Part shown: piece after piece, positions 10,201 through 17,988 of the stretch
How positions within the stretch are numbered: the first letter of the stretch is position 1
How the letters are laid out: each line of letters starts with the position of its first letter
Source: Bremerella volcania
Lineage (GTDB): Bacteria > Planctomycetota > Planctomycetia > Pirellulales > Pirellulaceae
Reading direction: 5' to 3'
Length of the DNA stretch: 64,000 nt
NCBI RefSeq assembly: GCF_007748115.1
Contig: NZ_CP036289.1
Span: 1,178,001-1,242,000 of the forward strand
Program-made: the position numbers and the translations under genes
The notes under the pieces: model-generated
Told to the model about the DNA's origin: nothing
Databases searched by the model: none
The model's input: the letters and a program-made list of their open reading frames with translations, nothing else

Positions 10201-10506
10201 GAGAACTTGCCGGCGCTCGGTACTCCGGAAGCTCCGCTGCGCGATACGTACTACTGGTATTACGCGACCCAAGTGATGTTCCACATGCGGGGCGAGCACT
10301 GGGAGGCCTGGGATAGCAAACTGCACGTGATGCTTGAGCAGACCCAGGTTCTCGAAGGCCCGGCAGCTGGCAGTTGGGATCCGAAGGGGGACATACCGGA
10401 CCGCTGGGGCGGCTTTGCCGGACGCATCTACGTGACGACGATGAATCTGCTTTCGCTGGAAGTGTATCACCGTCATCTGCCGATTTACGACGACGTGGCC
10501 AACTAA
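7219..10506 (+). CDS. Membrane protein with Q/E-rich stalk and C-terminal alpha/alpha-toroid (prenyltransferase/squalene-oxidase repeat) domain
   Basis: This 1095-residue protein has three hydrophobic helices (about 24-44, 54-76, 83-106), then about 260 residues dominated by Gln, Glu, Arg and Ala (a probable long coiled coil), then about 370 residues of low-complexity Ala/Gly/Ser/Pro sequence, and finally a globular domain from about 740 to 1095. That domain has repeats such as AIERGLAFLARHQSSDGRWS and GGWRYTPGNGSDTSVTGWM, characteristic of the squalene-cyclase/prenyltransferase alpha/alpha-toroid. The canonical DxDD catalytic motif of hopene cyclases is not present; the nearest match is SDTSVTGW. 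It probably acts as a binding or scaffold domain rather than a cyclase, held outside the inner membrane on the stalk. Position after ExbB and ExbD suggests it is the effector they energise, as TonB and TolA are in other systems. This is inference. Confidence 0.8.
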   Translation: MAKHWSKDDQIPQLSSTDEKAWPVYTAFTFFMLYFGASSYLLFDWDHELWYFNAKVYIAFAAVAWLVGMAIIPLLDLGSVRRGIQLSIVLSLVLHLSMFLGMVAIDVGEVADTSLNQNRERTPQRQPVVIPDYSPAQINEDRDAEREYEQPVETREAEAQVDPLEQEKIEHQQPQMKENDVSQEDLPREVQPEEMQRREQQVEQPKQETLQDLPSQLAKQAREMQQREVEQAQQIEVERQEERQPELSAAEAAAQRSAQALEMQRQASNIQDAVQRMTDLQRQNTAQDLPSLSPSQAQEVQRQRTETNNLAQTQAENVQVQRNNPQQVRAQAQAADLARQEAQQQANQPRATVQSPSPTTMASSMAMTRSQQSPQMQIAPSASSADIARNASASNLPTINTTVSDQLPRPTPGQSNNSQLRPAAGSVARQEVGGDGVTANATNPGQLWARPSTADRTAEMVQQHGATRSTASRDEGIVTSNQATPSIGRTPSAGAQAMAGPSAQIEFQGPAGGNQAAANADALASGQFSSPSMNLGRANGNGADQIGSGQVGAAEVGTPGANRGADFSALSRGTGNRGNDGPSLAEMASGTQGLPGSRTPGASPVIGTRATAEGVPGGGGAAMQPGGGDIAGSLPGLGSVPEIRRRNVGGAAMPSGRPGINDLAGAPIGAATQPGFIGRRRTSDAPQITTNMANIPVRSPGRRGPLLSTKAAVPTEAFSRRAMRKGEGAGDGSRRPSRETEEAIERGLAFLARHQSSDGRWSLKGFAAVHPENFNIYRNELASLNSDTAATGLSLLAFLGAGYDHLSDKYETEVRGGVTFLVENQKPNGDLYIEMDATSNSSCRLYSHAIAALALCEAYGMTQDESLRAAAQKSLDFIEASQDPELGGWRYTPGNGSDTSVTGWMTLALKSGQLAGLRVDPKSFEGIRKWLASAESRQRGRAVYVYNPNAPDTPQQRHGRDPSQTMTAVGALIQLYLGNRRDSRILQDSADYLKENLPALGTPEAPLRDTYYWYYATQVMFHMRGEHWEAWDSKLHVMLEQTQVLEGPAAGSWDPKGDIPDRWGGFAGRIYVTTMNLLSLEVYHRHLPIYDDVAN

Positions 10507-10512
10507 GAGATC

Positions 10513-10545
10513 GGATGGCTATCAACTAGAAAGCCGTAGCCATCC
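10513..10545. terminator. Hairpin between convergent genes, possible terminator
   Basis: A perfect 9-bp stem (10513-10521 with 10537-10545) and 15-base loop sit directly after the stop of the toroid protein and before the end of the convergent winged-helix gene. No T-run follows on either strand, so termination is plausible but not certain. Confidence 0.4.
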
Positions 10546-10566
10546 TGAGAGCTAACAAGAAGGGGC

Positions 10567-10818
10567 TTACGACTCTGAAGGGCCGTGCTCGTCGATCAGG
10601 CCAATCAGCTTATTGCGGCCTTTCTCGAAGAAGAACAGCTTATTCTCGCGGGCCAGCCAACCGACGGCTTGCAGGACGAGGTCCTTCTTTTCGCCCACCT
10701 CTTTGGCCAATTTGGTAATGGTGACGGGACCTTCGGCTGATAGATAGGCCCAGATTTGGCCTGAGGTCTCCCCGATTTTCTGCAAGGTGTCTTCGTGGAG
10801 ATCGGTGGAAATCGACAT
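10567..10818 (-). CDS. Small winged-helix domain protein (DUF2582-like)
   Basis: This is an 83-residue protein whose sequence, IGETSGQIWAYLSAEGPVTI followed by TKLAKEVGEKKDLVLQAVGW, reads as a winged helix: a helix, a helix-turn-helix and a wing (ENKLFFFEKGRNKLIGL). This matches the DUF2582 family of small winged-helix proteins, whose function is not established. It ends in a polar tail. No neighbouring gene on the same strand is within operon distance. Nucleic-acid binding is likely from the fold but not demonstrated. Confidence 0.75.
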   Translation of the reverse strand: MSISTDLHEDTLQKIGETSGQIWAYLSAEGPVTITKLAKEVGEKKDLVLQAVGWLARENKLFFFEKGRNKLIGLIDEHGPSES

Positions 10819-10912
10819 CGCGAGGCTCTCCTCAAGTTGAGAATCGTAGATGAATGATCCGCCAACAGAGAAAAATTATAGTGGACGCTAACGTCCCCTT
10901 TCCAGTGTTCTC

Positions 10913-11365
10913 CTACGAGCGAATCAGGTCGTGCGTGATTGCGGAAAAAACCCGTTCCATTTCGTCGAACTCACGGTCTTCCCCTTGGCAAAGGATCACG
11001 CAAGGGCGTACCCCCAGCATCAAAGCCCGGATTTTGGCTTGAACCAGAAAGTCCAGGCAGTAGAAGTTTAGGTCACATCCAATGAGGTCGACTCCCTCGA
11101 TCGTCTGCTGGGCCGGAACCGACTCGAAGTCAGTGTATTCCTCACTTAACGCGTCGCGAACGGCGTCGACTAGCGCCTCGAGCTCGGTGCCGGGTTCGTA
11201 GATCATCAACGTCCAGAACGCTTCGGTGGGACTGTGGACCGAGACGCTACGCGGCCAAGCGTTGGTTTGGTCTTCCGAAATTCGCCAGTTCTCGGGGTAT
11301 GAGAACTTCACGCCTAAATTGTCATATGTGGCAACCACGGCAGCCTTCGATGCGTAATGGTTCAA
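10913..11365 (-). CDS. Conserved hypothetical protein, PsbP-like fold possible
   Basis: The protein has 150 residues and no signal peptide or membrane helix. The N-terminal half (NLGVKFSYPENWRI, then WTLMIYEP) resembles the strand pattern of PsbP/Mog1-like domains, in which a 'Y/F-P-x-x-W' stretch is common; the rest alternates short strands and helices. I do not recognise a catalytic motif. It sits alone between two oppositely oriented units, with 94 bases to the winged-helix gene on the same strand. Function unknown; coding is supported by a well-behaved amino-acid composition. Confidence 0.6.
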   Translation of the reverse strand: MNHYASKAAVVATYDNLGVKFSYPENWRISEDQTNAWPRSVSVHSPTEAFWTLMIYEPGTELEALVDAVRDALSEEYTDFESVPAQQTIEGVDLIGCDLNFYCLDFLVQAKIRALMLGVRPCVILCQGEDREFDEMERVFSAITHDLIRS

Positions 11366-11547
11366 GAAGCCGGGGGCGAATCGCCCTGGGAATCAATTCG
11401 ATCTGTTTTTCCGTATTTTAGCGGGTTTAGCTTGTTTGCCTATTGGCGATCAAACCGACGAGCCGAGCCTGATCTAGGATGAAAATCGCAGGTTTGGTAG
11501 TCTCTGCCAGTTGACTACCGACGGCGAACGATTCGCTGGAAACCCCT

Positions 11548-12489
11548 ATGGAATGGATGCAATCCTCGGAATTGGCCAGGCGCCGCGCCTTCTGCGCAAG
11601 CGGAATCGTGCTCGGTGCGCTCGTGCTAGCAGTTCTCAGTGGATGCAGTACGTTCAGCCAGGCCAACGCCTCGCATCAGAAAATCGTCCAGGCACGTCAA
11701 CTGACGCAGCGCGGTGTTCAGGCAATGCACCGCGACGATTGGGAGAATGCCGAGAAACTTTTGGCCGAGGCCAAGAAGAACGCTCCCTACGATCTTCAAG
11801 CCCGAATGCATTACGCCCAGACGCTCTGGAAGACCGGTAAGCAGGCCGAGGCAATCGCGGAACTGGAATCGGCCCAGACGCTGGGAAGTGACGATCCTGA
11901 TTTGCATGCTCGAATCGGGCGGATGTATCTCGACTCCGGCGATCCGACCAAAGCTCACATTTCGGCGAACAGGGCGATCGAATGCGATCCGAAATACGCT
12001 CCGGCGTGGCAACTTCAAGGCGATTTGGCATTGGTGCGCAGAGATCTAGAATCAGCGAAGCTGTGCTACATTCGAGCCGCAACCAACAGCGAGGCGGCCA
12101 ATCGTGATGTCCAACTACGACTGGCATCGACCTATCGGCAATTGGGACAGCCCAGCCAGGCTTTGGCCTGTATTTCCATGGTCCGGCAAGCCGAGTTCGG
12201 TCATCGATTGCCGGCCGATGTGGGAGTGGAACAGGCCTTGGCCTACCGAGATCTCGGGCGGCATGTTGATGCGGCCGATTGCCTGGCGGAACTCGCTGAA
12301 ACGAACGAGATGACTGCCGACCTGCTTTATACCTGGGCCGAATGCGAAGTCGCCGCCGGACGGTTGGCTCGAGCCGAGTACGCGGCGAACTCCGCGCTGC
12401 AGGTAAATCCGCAGCATGCGTCCGCTTTGCAGTTGGTCGGGCAGTTGCCGGTGTTCCGACAACAGGCACAACAGACGATGCGGCGCTAG
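11548..12489 (+). CDS. TPR lipoprotein
   Basis: The 313-residue product has a basic N-terminus, a hydrophobic stretch and a lipobox ending VLSGC (Cys33), so it should be exported and lipid-anchored. After it come several TPR-type helical pairs (for example AMHRDDWENAEKLLAEAKKN and RIGRMYLDSGDPTKAHISAN), covering most of the mature protein. ATG 11557 is a possible alternative start three codons in. Such lipoproteins act as protein-interaction scaffolds; the partner is unknown. The next gene on this strand is 200 bases downstream, so it is probably monocistronic. Confidence 0.8.
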   Translation: MEWMQSSELARRRAFCASGIVLGALVLAVLSGCSTFSQANASHQKIVQARQLTQRGVQAMHRDDWENAEKLLAEAKKNAPYDLQARMHYAQTLWKTGKQAEAIAELESAQTLGSDDPDLHARIGRMYLDSGDPTKAHISANRAIECDPKYAPAWQLQGDLALVRRDLESAKLCYIRAATNSEAANRDVQLRLASTYRQLGQPSQALACISMVRQAEFGHRLPADVGVEQALAYRDLGRHVDAADCLAELAETNEMTADLLYTWAECEVAAGRLARAEYAANSALQVNPQHASALQLVGQLPVFRQQAQQTMRR

Positions 12490-12689
12490 GCTCGCTGCTG
12501 ATGGAACGTCAGATTGTGCCGGTTATGCCGATCGCTTGGGCTCGCCTTTCTCAAGTCACGCTGCAGAGTGTGGCAATCCGTCATCATGGTTTGACTTCGC
12601 CAACATGCGTTCTAAGTTTTCAAGACCGAACCACGGAGCCAGTATCCGTCAACGTATAGAAGAAGACTGACAGTCGGAGATGTCCAACG

Positions 12690-12929
12690 ATGAATCAACC
12701 TGTGCCTGCGACGACGACTTCCTTTGTCGACCGACGTAGCCCTCGTAAACCGAGCGAAACGCCGGTCTTCGAGCGACGCCAATTTACCAACAGCCATGAA
12801 GGGTTATCCCCTGGCGCTCATGAATTGGCCTTGGCGATCGACGAGTACAAGCTCCGCAATCGTCGCCGATTCATCACGTACGAAGAGATGTACGAAATCA
12901 TCACCGGTTTGGGATATACCCAAGTCTAG
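12690..12929 (+). CDS. Small conserved hypothetical protein
   Basis: The protein has 79 residues and is preceded by a good ribosome-binding site (GGAGATG, about eight bases before ATG). The N-terminal 30 residues are polar and rich in Pro, Ser and Arg; the C-terminal half is a compact helical segment (GAHELALAIDEYKLRNRRRF then ITYEEMYEIITGLGY). I recall similar short proteins in planctomycetes but no function. It could be a small regulator or adaptor. It ends eight bases from the convergent phosphatase gene. Confidence 0.65.
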   Translation: MNQPVPATTTSFVDRRSPRKPSETPVFERRQFTNSHEGLSPGAHELALAIDEYKLRNRRRFITYEEMYEIITGLGYTQV

Positions 12930-12937
12930 GAAGACGC

Positions 12938-14128
12938 CTACGACTTGGTGTCTCCGTTGGCCTCGACCCGCGAGAGCTGTGCTGGGGCCGGCATGTCATA
13001 GTCGCTTATCTCGGAAGGGCAGGTGAATCGCTGCCACTTCTCTTCCGGCACGCGTCGGAATGCTTTGGCGAAGCGATGGTCGGTTGACTTCTTCCCACCC
13101 AGGTCGCGAATGAAGATCTTCACGACCTGTTCAGGAAACTTGCGAGCCATCACGCCGTAGGTTTCCGGATCTTTCTCGCCCGAATCCCCTACCATCACGA
13201 ATTTGCGATCGGGGAACGTCCGCAGCAATTGCTTGATCGCTTTGCGCTTACCCCATCGTCGTGCAATGAACAGTTGCAACACCGTCGGGTCTCGGAAGCG
13301 AACGCTTTTCATGTGGAACGAACCGTCCGGCAAACCTTGGTCGCGGAAGAGTTCCGAGAGGGGTTCAAACAGTTGCCAGGGACTGCTGGTGACGTAGTGA
13401 AAAGATGCTCCTTGCTGTTGCCATTTCTGGTACAGTTCGACCATGCCTGGCACGGTGGCGAACTCATGCAGAAAGGTATTGGCCAACATATCCTTTCGTG
13501 TATGAACCTGGGTATGTTTGACGGTGTCGTCAATGTCTGAAATGACCGAGACACCGTCGCGATCGATCAGCTTCACCAGACCTTCCAGCGGGGTCGCCAC
13601 GTCGAACTTGGAGTGAATTGCGTAGCGCACATGCCGAGTCGCCCCGACGGTCATGGCGATGGTGTCGACGTCTTCGTTGGGAATGAACACCGTTCCGCGG
13701 AACTGGCCGTTCTTCTTGGTCTTTCCGCGCAGTTGGTAGATCTTGTCGCCGATCTTTACGGCAATCTCTTTGCCGCCGTGCTGATAAACGGTGAAGCCTA
13801 AGATCCGCTGCTTAAAGACGCTGGTCTCGAGTTGTTCTTGGGTAGCCCCCATCAAGCGTGCCAGAACACGGATCATGATCTTGCGGGGAAGGTTCTCCGG
13901 CACGGCCTCGAAAACACTTCCATGGACCTGCAGAATCCACCCGCTTTGATCAGGAGCCGGATAGGCATACGAAGGGTAGAGCACGACGCGCTCGTTGTCC
14001 TTCAAATTGCTGAGGGCAGTCTCATCGGGAAACATGCGCTGCCTGCGATGGGCCTCCAAATCAAGAAACGATAAAAGCATCTTCCCCTTCACCGATTCGT
14101 TGTCCGTCTTGAGAGGGGGATTTGCCAT
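12938..14128 (-). CDS. App1-family phosphatidate phosphatase (DUF2183)
   Basis: This 396-residue protein carries the HAD-like motif SDIDDTVKHT (DIDDT at 198-202), the conserved signature of the App1 catalytic domain, together with VTSSPWQLFEPL and a downstream VMVGDSGEKDPETYG segment, which supplies the second acidic HAD motif. The first 190 residues form a beta-rich module with GFTVYQHGGK and RGTVFIP motifs, as in other bacterial App1 relatives. The yeast enzyme dephosphorylates phosphatidate; bacterial substrates are less clear. No signal peptide is visible, so it should be cytosolic or peripheral. The gene is convergent with the 79-residue protein and divergent from the YeiH-type exporter. 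Confidence 0.85.
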   Translation of the reverse strand: MANPPLKTDNESVKGKMLLSFLDLEAHRRQRMFPDETALSNLKDNERVVLYPSYAYPAPDQSGWILQVHGSVFEAVPENLPRKIMIRVLARLMGATQEQLETSVFKQRILGFTVYQHGGKEIAVKIGDKIYQLRGKTKKNGQFRGTVFIPNEDVDTIAMTVGATRHVRYAIHSKFDVATPLEGLVKLIDRDGVSVISDIDDTVKHTQVHTRKDMLANTFLHEFATVPGMVELYQKWQQQGASFHYVTSSPWQLFEPLSELFRDQGLPDGSFHMKSVRFRDPTVLQLFIARRWGKRKAIKQLLRTFPDRKFVMVGDSGEKDPETYGVMARKFPEQVVKIFIRDLGGKKSTDHRFAKAFRRVPEEKWQRFTCPSEISDYDMPAPAQLSRVEANGDTKS

Positions 14129-14355
14129 TTCGCATTCTACTGTACCAGCGGCGTTCCTTGCAGCGATCCTTAGGAGAAAGTTGTCACAAGAGGCGGTTGA
14201 TTTCCCAATTCCTTCAGCAACAAGGCATTCTAGGGGGTGATTCGCTGCGAAGCGACCGATCTTACGGTCTTCCGACTTGGGAACTCTTAACGATTTGGTT
14301 ATATTTTCCAGAGAATAACACGCCTGCCCAACTTCCTTCCTCGCCGTAGCACCTC

Positions 14356-15765
14356 ATGAACGAATCTGATAGCGCACCTGCTTCCACTGCGGACAACCGG
14401 ACGGGACTTTCCGAAGATGTGATTGCCATCGTGGCCGGCATGTTGCTGCTGGTTCTGTGCTTCTCGGCCACGCTCATGCTGGGGAAGGAGACGGTTGAAG
14501 GGGACACCGTCACGGCGATCACCAACCCATTGAAGGGTTACGTCAGCAAGCCTGGGGGCTGGGAAGCGAATCCGGTCGACGCATTCACCGGACCGGCGGA
14601 CAAACCGAAAGCGACCTGGCCCGGCACCCTCGGGGCACTTGTGATCCTGGGCGTTTTCATGACGGCGCTGTCGCCTCTGATGCGCCCCAAGGCCAACCCA
14701 GCGGCGTTCCTGGGGGGCTTTCTGATCCTGTTCTTATTGGCCACCATTGCCTACGTTCTGGCGGGACAGTCCGTGGTGAAGAACTACAACCTGGAGTATG
14801 CCCTGTGGGCGCTGGTGGTCGGTTTGATTATCGGCAATACGATTGGCAAGCAGGCCTTCGGCGCGCTGGGCGAAGCGGCGATGCGCACGGAACTGTACAT
14901 CAAGACGGGCCTGGTCATCCTGGGTGCGGAAGTCCTTTTCAGTCGCCTGATGGCCCTGGGCATGCCTGGCATCATGGTGGCCTGGGTGGTGACGCCGATC
15001 GTGCTGATCACGACGTTCTGGTTCGGCCAGAAGATCTTGAAGATGAAGTCGGCGTCACTCAATATGACCATCTCGGCCGATATGTCGGTGTGTGGCGTCT
15101 CGGCGGCGATCGCAACAGCGGCTGCGTGCAAGGCGAAAAAAGAAGAACTGTCCGTTGCCATTGGTCTGTCGCTCTGCTTCACGGCCGTGATGATGGCCGT
15201 CATGCCGGCATTGATTACGTGGATGGGGCTCGACGAAGAACTGGGCGGAGCGTGGATCGGCGGAACCATCGACGCGACCGGAGCCGTGGCAGTCGCCGGT
15301 GGTTTGCTGGGTGATACCGCGCTGGAAGTCGCTGCCACCGTCAAGATGATCCAGAACATTCTCATCGGCGTGATTGCCTTTGGGGTTGCCGTTTACTGGA
15401 CGACGCGCTCCGACAGCGAAGAGGGAGAGAAGCCCACGATCGGCGCTGGCGAAATCTGGAAGCGTTTTCCGAAGTTCGTACTGGGGTTCATCGGGGCCTC
15501 GATCGTCGCCTCGCTCATCTATGCTTCCTCGAGCGAAGGCGAGATGCTGGTTTCAGGCACGACCGCGGTCACCAAAGGACTACGCGGCTGGCTGTTCTGT
15601 TTGGCCTTCATCTGCATTGGCATCGACCTGAACTTCCGCCAACTGTCGTCCCAGTTCCATGGTGGCAAGCCGTTGGTGCTGTATGTCTGCGGTCAGACGC
15701 TGAATGTCATTCTGACCCTGGCGATGGCGTACCTGGCGTTCAAAGTCATTCCCTGGGGATCGTAA
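14356..15765 (+). CDS. YeiH/UPF0324-type putative sulfate exporter
   Basis: This 469-residue integral membrane protein has about ten or eleven hydrophobic helices. The stretch [20 protein letters not shown], the segment [21 protein letters not shown] and [15 protein letters not shown] are characteristic of the UPF0324 (YeiH) family, annotated as putative sulfate exporters. It is longer than YeiH of E. coli (about 350 residues) because of a polar insertion near residues 45-85. Substrate is not established for most members. The stop codon overlaps the start of the next small gene as TAATG, so the pair is almost certainly translated together. Confidence 0.85.
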   Translation: MNESDSAPASTADNRTGLSEDVIAIVAGMLLLVLCFSATLMLGKETVEGDTVTAITNPLKGYVSKPGGWEANPVDAFTGPADKPKATWPGTLGALVILGVFMTALSPLMRPKANPAAFLGGFLILFLLATIAYVLAGQSVVKNYNLEYALWALVVGLIIGNTIGKQAFGALGEAAMRTELYIKTGLVILGAEVLFSRLMALGMPGIMVAWVVTPIVLITTFWFGQKILKMKSASLNMTISADMSVCGVSAAIATAAACKAKKEELSVAIGLSLCFTAVMMAVMPALITWMGLDEELGGAWIGGTIDATGAVAVAGGLLGDTALEVAATVKMIQNILIGVIAFGVAVYWTTRSDSEEGEKPTIGAGEIWKRFPKFVLGFIGASIVASLIYASSSEGEMLVSGTTAVTKGLRGWLFCLAFICIGIDLNFRQLSSQFHGGKPLVLYVCGQTLNVILTLAMAYLAFKVIPWGS

Positions 15766-15965
15766 TGAAGTCAACTCGCAGCTACCGCGGTTGGGTCGCT
15801 CTCGGAATCACCGGACTTTGTATCGCCGGGATCTGGGGGATCGTCTTGCCAGCACTGGCTCAGACGGAAATCGTGCGCGAGCGGGAAGCTTTTCTGGAAG
15901 CGAATCGCATCAATCCGGCTGCCATGTTCTACACGGAACTGGAGTGCCTGGACCCGGACAAGTAG
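15765..15965 (+). CDS. Small single-pass membrane protein translationally coupled to the exporter
   Basis: The ATG shares its first base with the TAA stop of the exporter gene (TAATG). The 66-residue product has a basic start, one hydrophobic helix (about residues 10-32, VALGITGLCIAGIWGIVLPA) and a charged tail with a cysteine near the end (ELECLDPDK). The hydrophobic segment could be an uncleaved anchor or a signal peptide ending at ALAQT. The tight coupling implies a function with the exporter, for example as a small subunit or stabiliser. I recognise no family. Confidence 0.65.
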   Translation: MKSTRSYRGWVALGITGLCIAGIWGIVLPALAQTEIVREREAFLEANRINPAAMFYTELECLDPDK

Positions 15966-15968
15966 GGC

Positions 15969-16982
15969 TTACTTCGGCAACTGGGGCTTCTCGATTCGGG
16001 GATAGACGTTGCTCCGCAGTCCCTCTCGCAGAAACGTGACCAGTGCCTTCTTTTCTTCCGGCGTCAACTGTAGCGGAACGATATGTGGATCGAGGTTCGC
16101 ATTCTTCCCGCCCCCTTCATTGTAGAAGTCGACCACCTCTTGAAGCGTCGCTTTGCTGCCATCGTGAAAGTAAGGGGCCGTTAACGCCAGATCGCGGAGC
16201 AGGGGAGTGCGAAACTTGCCAATGTCTGCCTCCTTGCCGGTTCGCTGTGCAAGGCCTCGATCCTGTTTGGTGTCATGGATACCCGTTCCGATGTTATGAA
16301 ACTTGTGGTCGGTATAGATCTTGGCGATATGACAGTTGCCACAGTTTGCTTTGCCGAAGAAGATGCCACTGCCGCGGCCGATTTCTCCTTCCAGTGCATC
16401 GGCATGCCCTCCGCGGAAACGATCGTAAGCCGTTTCGCCAGCGACCAGCGTTCGCTGAAACGAGGCCAGGCACCTGGCGACGTTTTGGGACGTGACGCCG
16501 TCCGCAAAGATGGCTTCAAACTGCAAGCGATAGCCGTCAATACTCCGAAGTCGGTTTTCCAGCTCGTTCAGGCTGATGTCCATTTCGGCAGGGTTGGTCA
16601 TCGGAACCAAGGCTTGTTCTTCCAAGGAAGCGGCTCGCCCGTCCCAGAAAAAGGTCCGATGCAAACCCACGTTGACGACGCTGGGAACGTTGCGCGTGGT
16701 GAACTGGCCGTGGGCTCCTGGCGAGAACTTCCGATCGTCGGCCCAGCCTTTGTTGGGATCATGACAACTGGCACAGCTGAGCGTGCCGTTGCCGGACAGG
16801 CGAACGTCGAAGAATAGCTGCTTGCCGAGTTCGACCTTGGCGGCCGACATGGGGTTATCTTGCGGGACGATGATCCAGTCGATGCCCAGTGGCACGTCGC
16901 TGAAGTAAGTTTCCTGCGCGCAGAGAGATCCCGGTACTCGAAGAGTGAGTAGGAAGATCGATAGCAAGGCAAGTCGAAGCAT
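15969..16982 (-). CDS. Di-heme cytochrome c peroxidase (CcpA/MauG family)
   Basis: The 337-residue protein begins with a signal peptide (MLRLALLSIFLLTLRVPGSL) and has two CxxCH heme-binding motifs, CASCH at 70-74 and CGNCH at 214-218, spaced as in bacterial di-heme peroxidases. Other family segments are GKQLFFDVRLSGNGT, RNVPSVVNVG, and the C-terminal KFRTPLLRDLALTAPYFHDG. It would act in the periplasm, reducing hydrogen peroxide with electrons from a small cytochrome, or as a MauG-like oxidase. Its start codon lies five bases downstream of a very strong hairpin and there is no obvious Shine-Dalgarno sequence, so expression may be controlled at that structure. Confidence 0.9.
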   Translation of the reverse strand: MLRLALLSIFLLTLRVPGSLCAQETYFSDVPLGIDWIIVPQDNPMSAAKVELGKQLFFDVRLSGNGTLSCASCHDPNKGWADDRKFSPGAHGQFTTRNVPSVVNVGLHRTFFWDGRAASLEEQALVPMTNPAEMDISLNELENRLRSIDGYRLQFEAIFADGVTSQNVARCLASFQRTLVAGETAYDRFRGGHADALEGEIGRGSGIFFGKANCGNCHIAKIYTDHKFHNIGTGIHDTKQDRGLAQRTGKEADIGKFRTPLLRDLALTAPYFHDGSKATLQEVVDFYNEGGGKNANLDPHIVPLQLTPEEKKALVTFLREGLRSNVYPRIEKPQLPK

Positions 16983-16987
16983 GGCCA

Positions 16988-17041
16988 GGGTAGGTTGGTA
17001 GAATGAAGCGAAGGTGTCTGCTTCATTCTACCAATCTACCC
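16988..17041 (-). promoter_or_regulatory. 22-bp near-perfect hairpin immediately upstream of the di-heme peroxidase
   Basis: The 22-base arms 16988-17009 and 17020-17041 are complementary with a single mismatch and enclose a ten-base loop. On the minus strand the structure falls between the deoC stop (17058) and the peroxidase ATG (16982), ending five bases before the ATG. There is no following T-run, so it is not a standard terminator. It could protect the 3' end of deoC mRNA, attenuate the peroxidase transcript, or hide its start site. Confidence 0.7.
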
Positions 17042-17057
17042 ACGATCCAGGCGAGTT

Positions 17058-17825
17058 TTAGTAGCCGCCGCCACCCAGCGTCCCAGTGCCGCTGACGTCG
17101 TCTTTTCCGTAGGTATCCAGGATCTGGGCTGTGGCGCTGGCGCCGCAGCGTGATGCGCCGAGCTCCCGCACGCGGATGAGTCCTTCCAGATCGCGTACAC
17201 CGCCGGCTGCTTTCACTTGAACGGTTTCGGAAACGGCCTGACGCATCAGTTTCAGATCGTGCTCGGTTGCACCTTGGTAGTTGTAGCCGCCATCGGGTTG
17301 CTTGACGAAACCGAAGCCTGTGGAGGTCTTCACCCAGTCGGCTCCGGCCGTTTCGCAGATCTGACAAAGCTTCTCTTTGAGGGCATCCCCGTTCAAGCCA
17401 CCCCCGCCGCTGGCCAGGTAATCGTTCTCGATGATTACCTTGACCTTCGCACCATGCCCGTGAGCTTCCCGGCAGACCGCTTCGATGTCTTGCTGCACAT
17501 ACTCCCAGTCGCCGCTGATGGCCTTGCCGACGTTGATCACCATATCCACCTCAACCGCGCCGTCCTGACAGGCCAGTTGGGTTTCGTATCGTTTGATTTC
17601 GGTGAGGTTACTGCCATGGGGGAAACCGATGACCGTTCCCACCAGGACATCGCTCCCCTGAAGTAACTGGGCCGCACGACGGACGTAGTATGGTTTGATG
17701 CAAACCGACGCGACGCCGTATTGGATCGCGGCCTGACAGCCAGCTTCCAGCTGCTCGTCCGTCATGGTCGGGTGCAGCAGCGAATGGTCGATCATCTTGG
17801 CCAGTTCTTCGTATGTCGGTTGCAT
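17058..17825 (-). CDS. deoC: Deoxyribose-phosphate aldolase
   Basis: The 255-residue enzyme splits 2-deoxyribose 5-phosphate into glyceraldehyde 3-phosphate and acetaldehyde in deoxynucleoside catabolism. Class I aldolase residues are visible: Asp94 (EVDMVINVG), the Schiff-base lysine Lys166 in WVKTSTGFGF and Lys205 in VKAAGGVRDLEGL. Between strands five and six there is a glycine-rich insertion (DYLASGGGGLNGD) and after the KTSTG motif a segment with KQPDGGYNYQGAT, which differ from the E. coli enzyme but which I associate with planctomycete and archaeal-like forms. It is monocistronic or is read through to the peroxidase across the hairpin at 16988-17041. Confidence 0.93.
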   Translation of the reverse strand: MQPTYEELAKMIDHSLLHPTMTDEQLEAGCQAAIQYGVASVCIKPYYVRRAAQLLQGSDVLVGTVIGFPHGSNLTEIKRYETQLACQDGAVEVDMVINVGKAISGDWEYVQQDIEAVCREAHGHGAKVKVIIENDYLASGGGGLNGDALKEKLCQICETAGADWVKTSTGFGFVKQPDGGYNYQGATEHDLKLMRQAVSETVQVKAAGGVRDLEGLIRVRELGASRCGASATAQILDTYGKDDVSGTGTLGGGGY

Positions 17826-17988
17826 GGGGCCTTCCTTGATTTATCGAGGTTACGCGAGCGTCTGCATTGTAATGCATTTGCCCGTCCGCCGATTGCCTGA
17901 CAAGGTTTGCTTGTCGGATTTCGACCATGGTATCTTTAGTGGGCAGGCATCTCATCTGAAGTTGTATTGGATAGGGCACGAAGTAGCG

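Noticed and set aside
17764-17988. Extended start of the DUF1801 gene
   Set aside because: It would overlap the start of the divergent deoC gene, and the added residues show no family similarity.
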